From assembly GCF_021391535.1 (NCBI RefSeq), contig NZ_CP090066.1, forward strand, positions 1,811,501 to 1,875,500: 64,000 bases of DNA, in the 5' to 3' direction. The notes below the pieces were generated by a model. That model saw nothing but the letters and a program-made list of their open reading frames with translations, had not been told where the DNA came from and ran no database searches. The DNA comes from Aurantimonas sp. HBX-1 (GTDB taxonomy: Bacteria; Pseudomonadota; Alphaproteobacteria; Rhizobiales; Rhizobiaceae). Of this stretch, positions 61,878 to 64,000 are shown piece by piece. The first letter of the stretch is position 1, and the number at the start of each line of letters is the position of its first letter. The translations under genes and the position numbers were made by a program.

Positions 61878-62855
61878 ATGACCGCTCAGCGCTCGAAGGA
61901 CGGCGGCAACAAGACCGTCATCGCGGCCCTCGCCGCCAATCTCGGCATCGCCGTGACGAAATTCGCCGCGGCCGCCTATACCGGATCCTCCAGCATGCTG
62001 GCGGAAGGCATCCACTCCCTCGTCGACACCGCGAACCAAGGCTTCCTGCTGCTCGGGATCCACCGCGCCAAGAAGCCGGCCGATGCCGCTCACCCGTTCG
62101 GTCACGGCGTCGAGGTCTATTTCTGGTCCTTCATCGTTGCCATCCTGATCTTCGCGCTGGGTGCGGGCTTCTCGATCTACGAGGGCGTCGTGCGGCTGCT
62201 GGAGCCGGCGAGCGCGGCCATCGAGGCACCGCTGGTGGCCCTCGGCGTCCTCGCCGTGGCCCTTGCCATGGAGGGATATTCCCTGTCGGTCGCCTATAGC
62301 GAGTTCGGCGCGCAGCGCGATCCGTCCGCGGCCAACGGGCTTCTCGCCGACGTCAGGGCGATGAAGGACCCGACGATCTTCGTCGTCCTGTTCGAGGACA
62401 GCGCCGCCTGCATCGGCATTCTCATCGCCGCCGCCGGCATCGGCCTCGCCTGGAGCACGGGCATCGCCGAGTTCGACGCCATCGGCTCGATCGTCATCGG
62501 CGTGGTCCTGGCGGTCACGGCGGTGCTGCTGGTGGTCGAGACCAAGGGTCTGCTGATCGGCGAGGCAGCATCGCCGGCGATGGTCGCGACGATCCGCGAC
62601 CGCGTCTCGGAGCGCCCGGAGATCGTCTCGGTCAACGAGATCCGCACGCTGCATCTCGGCCCGCGCGACGTCCTTTTGACCATGAGCTGCGACTTCAAGG
62701 ACGATGTCCTGTCGCAGGACATCGAGGCCGCCGTCAGCGAGATCGAGCAACGCGTCAAGCGCGCCTACCCGATCGTGCGGCGGCTGTATATCGAGGTTCA
62801 GTCGAACGCCGGGCACCGCCTGGCGCTGGCCGAGGAGAGTGCCGCCGCCGACTGA
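61878..62855 (+). CDS. Cation diffusion facilitator (CDF) family transporter
   Basis: A 325-residue six-helix metal/proton antiporter. The helix II site is SSSMLAEGIHSLVDTANQ with H46 and D50; helix V carries FEDSAACIGILIA, where Glu-Asp replaces the HxxxD pair of zinc-selective YiiP, so the metal may differ. The C-terminal domain (REDV-like LHLGPRDVLLTMSCDFKDDVLSQDIEAAVSEIEQ) is the cytoplasmic ferredoxin-like regulator. ATG 61878 starts shortly after MarC. Confidence 0.9.
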   Translation: MTAQRSKDGGNKTVIAALAANLGIAVTKFAAAAYTGSSSMLAEGIHSLVDTANQGFLLLGIHRAKKPADAAHPFGHGVEVYFWSFIVAILIFALGAGFSIYEGVVRLLEPASAAIEAPLVALGVLAVALAMEGYSLSVAYSEFGAQRDPSAANGLLADVRAMKDPTIFVVLFEDSAACIGILIAAAGIGLAWSTGIAEFDAIGSIVIGVVLAVTAVLLVVETKGLLIGEAASPAMVATIRDRVSERPEIVSVNEIRTLHLGPRDVLLTMSCDFKDDVLSQDIEAAVSEIEQRVKRAYPIVRRLYIEVQSNAGHRLALAEESAAAD

Positions 62856-62977
62856 TCCGTCGGCGGCGCATCGGATTCAGCCGGAATGCGCCGGCGTCCG
62901 AGCAATGCCGGCAGCGATCATCGGATCGTTGCCGACGAAATCCGGCCTCGCGCGGGAAGCGAGAGGCCGGGGTGGCA

Positions 62978-63511
62978 TCAGAACGGGATCTCGTCGTCGA
63001 GATCGCGCGAAGATCCGCCGCCGCCGTAGCCGCCGCGATCGCCGCCGCCCGATGCGCCGCCGCCGCTCGGGCCGCCGGAACCGCCGCCGCGCGAGGAGCC
63101 CCCACCGCCGCCGCCGCCTTCATAGCCGCCGCCGGAGCCGCCACCGCCGCCGCCTTCGCCGCGGCCGTCGAGCATCTGCAGCTCGCCGCGGAACTTCTGC
63201 AGCACCACTTCGGTCGTGTAGCGCTTCTGGCCCGTCTGGTCCTCCCAGCTGCGGGTCTGGAGCGCGCCTTCGATATAAACCTTGGCACCCTTCTTCAGGT
63301 ACTGCTCGGCGACCTTCACGAGGTTCTCGTTGAAGATCACCACGTTGTGCCATTCGGTGCGCTCGCGCCGCTCGCCGGACTGGCGGTCGCGCCAGGTCTC
63401 GGACGTGGCGATCCGCATATTGACCACGGCGTCGCCGGAAGTCAGGCGGCGCACTTCCGGATCGGCTCCGAGATTGCCGACCAGAATGACCTTGTTGACG
63501 CTGCCTGCCAT
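62978..63511 (-). CDS. ssb: Single-stranded DNA-binding protein
   Basis: Binds single-stranded DNA during replication, repair and recombination. The 177 residues have the OB fold (VNKVILVGNLGADPEVRRLTSGDAVVNMRIATSETW, TEWHNVVIFNENLVKVAEQYLKKGAKVYIEGALQTRSW), a long Gly/Ser linker from about 118 to 168, and the acidic tip DLDDEIPF that recruits partner proteins. The ATG at 63511 has GGAG six bases upstream; the ATG at 63523 contains that site and was rejected. Its promoter holds a LexA box. Confidence 0.97.
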   Translation of the reverse strand: MAGSVNKVILVGNLGADPEVRRLTSGDAVVNMRIATSETWRDRQSGERRERTEWHNVVIFNENLVKVAEQYLKKGAKVYIEGALQTRSWEDQTGQKRYTTEVVLQKFRGELQMLDGRGEGGGGGGSGGGYEGGGGGGGSSRGGGSGGPSGGGASGGGDRGGYGGGGSSRDLDDEIPF

Positions 63512-63674
63512 GAAGAACTCCATACTTATCCGACGGCGGCGACCATACCGGAGCCGGTCGGCGGGGGAAACCATCGGCGGCGCCACGTCCGGCTTATCCA
63601 GCGGAAGTTTCCTGCCGGGCCGAAGGTGCCGCATCCAGGGCGCTGGCTACCCGCGTTGCGGAACGAGGCGCGAT

Positions 63675-63701
63675 ACTATAGAACGAAAAGGGAACATGCA
63701 A
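63675..63701 (-). promoter_or_regulatory. ssb promoter with LexA (SOS) box in the spacer
   Basis: On the minus strand a -35-like TTGCAT (63701-63696) and a -10 TATAGT (63680-63675) flank the 15-mer GTTCCCTTTTCGTTC (63695-63681), which is a perfect alphaproteobacterial LexA box (GTTC-N7-GTTC). LexA bound here would cover the promoter. The same box lies 98 bases before the uvrA ATG on the other strand, so both genes may be SOS-controlled. The box is seen; LexA binding is family knowledge. Confidence 0.88.
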
Positions 63702-63792
63702 GTTTCGACCGAATCGCCGCGGCTGCTTGGAACTGCGGTGCGGAAGACATAGATAACCGCGTCATCCCACGACAAGGAATGCCGAGCGCTTC

Positions 63793-64000
63793 ATGGCCGA
63801 ATTGAAGACGATCTCCATTCGCGGCGCCCGCGAGCATAATCTCAAGAATGTCGATCTCGACCTTCCGCGCGACAAGCTGATCGTCATGACCGGCCTGTCC
63901 GGCTCGGGCAAGTCGTCGCTGGCGTTCGACACGATCTATGCCGAGGGGCAGCGGCGCTACGTGGAGAGCCTGTCGGCCTATGCGCGGCAGTTTCTGGAGA
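63793..64000 (+). CDS. uvrA: Excinuclease ABC subunit A, N-terminal part (partial)
   Basis: The first 69 codons of UvrA, running off the right edge: KTISIRGAREHNLKNVDLDLPRDKLIVMTGLSGSGKSSLAFDTIYAEGQRRYVESLSAYARQFLE. The Walker A motif GLSGSGKSS starts at residue 34. UvrA recognises helix-distorting lesions and works with Mfd, also encoded in this window. The divergent region shared with ssb contains the LexA box. Confidence 0.97.
   Translation, partial: MAELKTISIRGAREHNLKNVDLDLPRDKLIVMTGLSGSGKSSLAFDTIYAEGQRRYVESLSAYARQFLE

Overview
The window reads as a chromosomal segment of a high-GC alphaproteobacterium of the order Hyphomicrobiales (Rhizobiales). The signs are a rhizobial-type phosphatidylcholine synthase (Pcs), a nifS-like/sufBCDS/sufA iron-sulfur operon behind an Irr-type (ICE) box, an IalB-family protein, the gyrA-coaD-cyclophilin-cyclophilin set next to queA-tgt, an alphaproteobacterial direct-repeat LexA box before ssb/uvrA, and EcfG-type (general stress response) promoters. 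The genus cannot be fixed from sequence alone. I see no prophage, insertion sequence, CRISPR array or integrase; nearly all of the window is core chromosome.

Layout. 0-8.6 kb: partial M23 peptidase, DUF455 ferritin-like protein, peroxiredoxin, a large AsmA/YhdP-like envelope protein, tyrS, anmK and an alpha/beta hydrolase. 8.7-17.1 kb: a suf operon on the plus strand (cysteine desulfurase, sufB, an ABM-like protein, sufC, sufD, sufS, DUF59, a VOC protein, sufA) followed by a TfoX-like gene. 17.1-25.7 kb: mazG, then the minus-strand run rlpA-dac-tmk-holB-metG-tatD-MBL hydrolase. Between mazG and the MBL gene lies a strong dif candidate at 18102-18129. The orientation of KOPS-like octamers reverses at that point, so this looks like the replication terminus.

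25.7-33.7 kb: tRNA-Ser, a rifamycin ADP-ribosyltransferase (arr), a translationally overlapping GntR/AGE-isomerase/TRAP-transporter operon, tandem fluoride channels and a small secreted protein. 33.8-43.5 kb: glgX, a quinone reductase with pcs, a UbiH-like monooxygenase, an AEC permease, hspQ, an IalB-family protein and an oligopeptide-binding protein. 43.6-53.6 kb: mfd-sdhE, recG, DUF502, ccdA, tRNA-Lys and small stress-type genes. 53.6-64 kb: tgt, queA, two cyclophilins, coaD, a 42-codon membrane ORF behind an EcfG-type promoter, gyrA, MarC, a CDF transporter, ssb and the start of uvrA.

The most interesting signals are not single large genes. They are the dif/KOPS terminus, three small membrane or secreted proteins with GGAAC-N16-(C/A)(G/A)TT promoters, a LexA box that exactly fills the spacer of the ssb promoter, the TRAP/AGE/GntR sugar-uptake operon, and a D,D-carboxypeptidase homologue that keeps SxxK but has lost the canonical Ser of SxN and Lys of KTG. 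All motif counts were made by eye.
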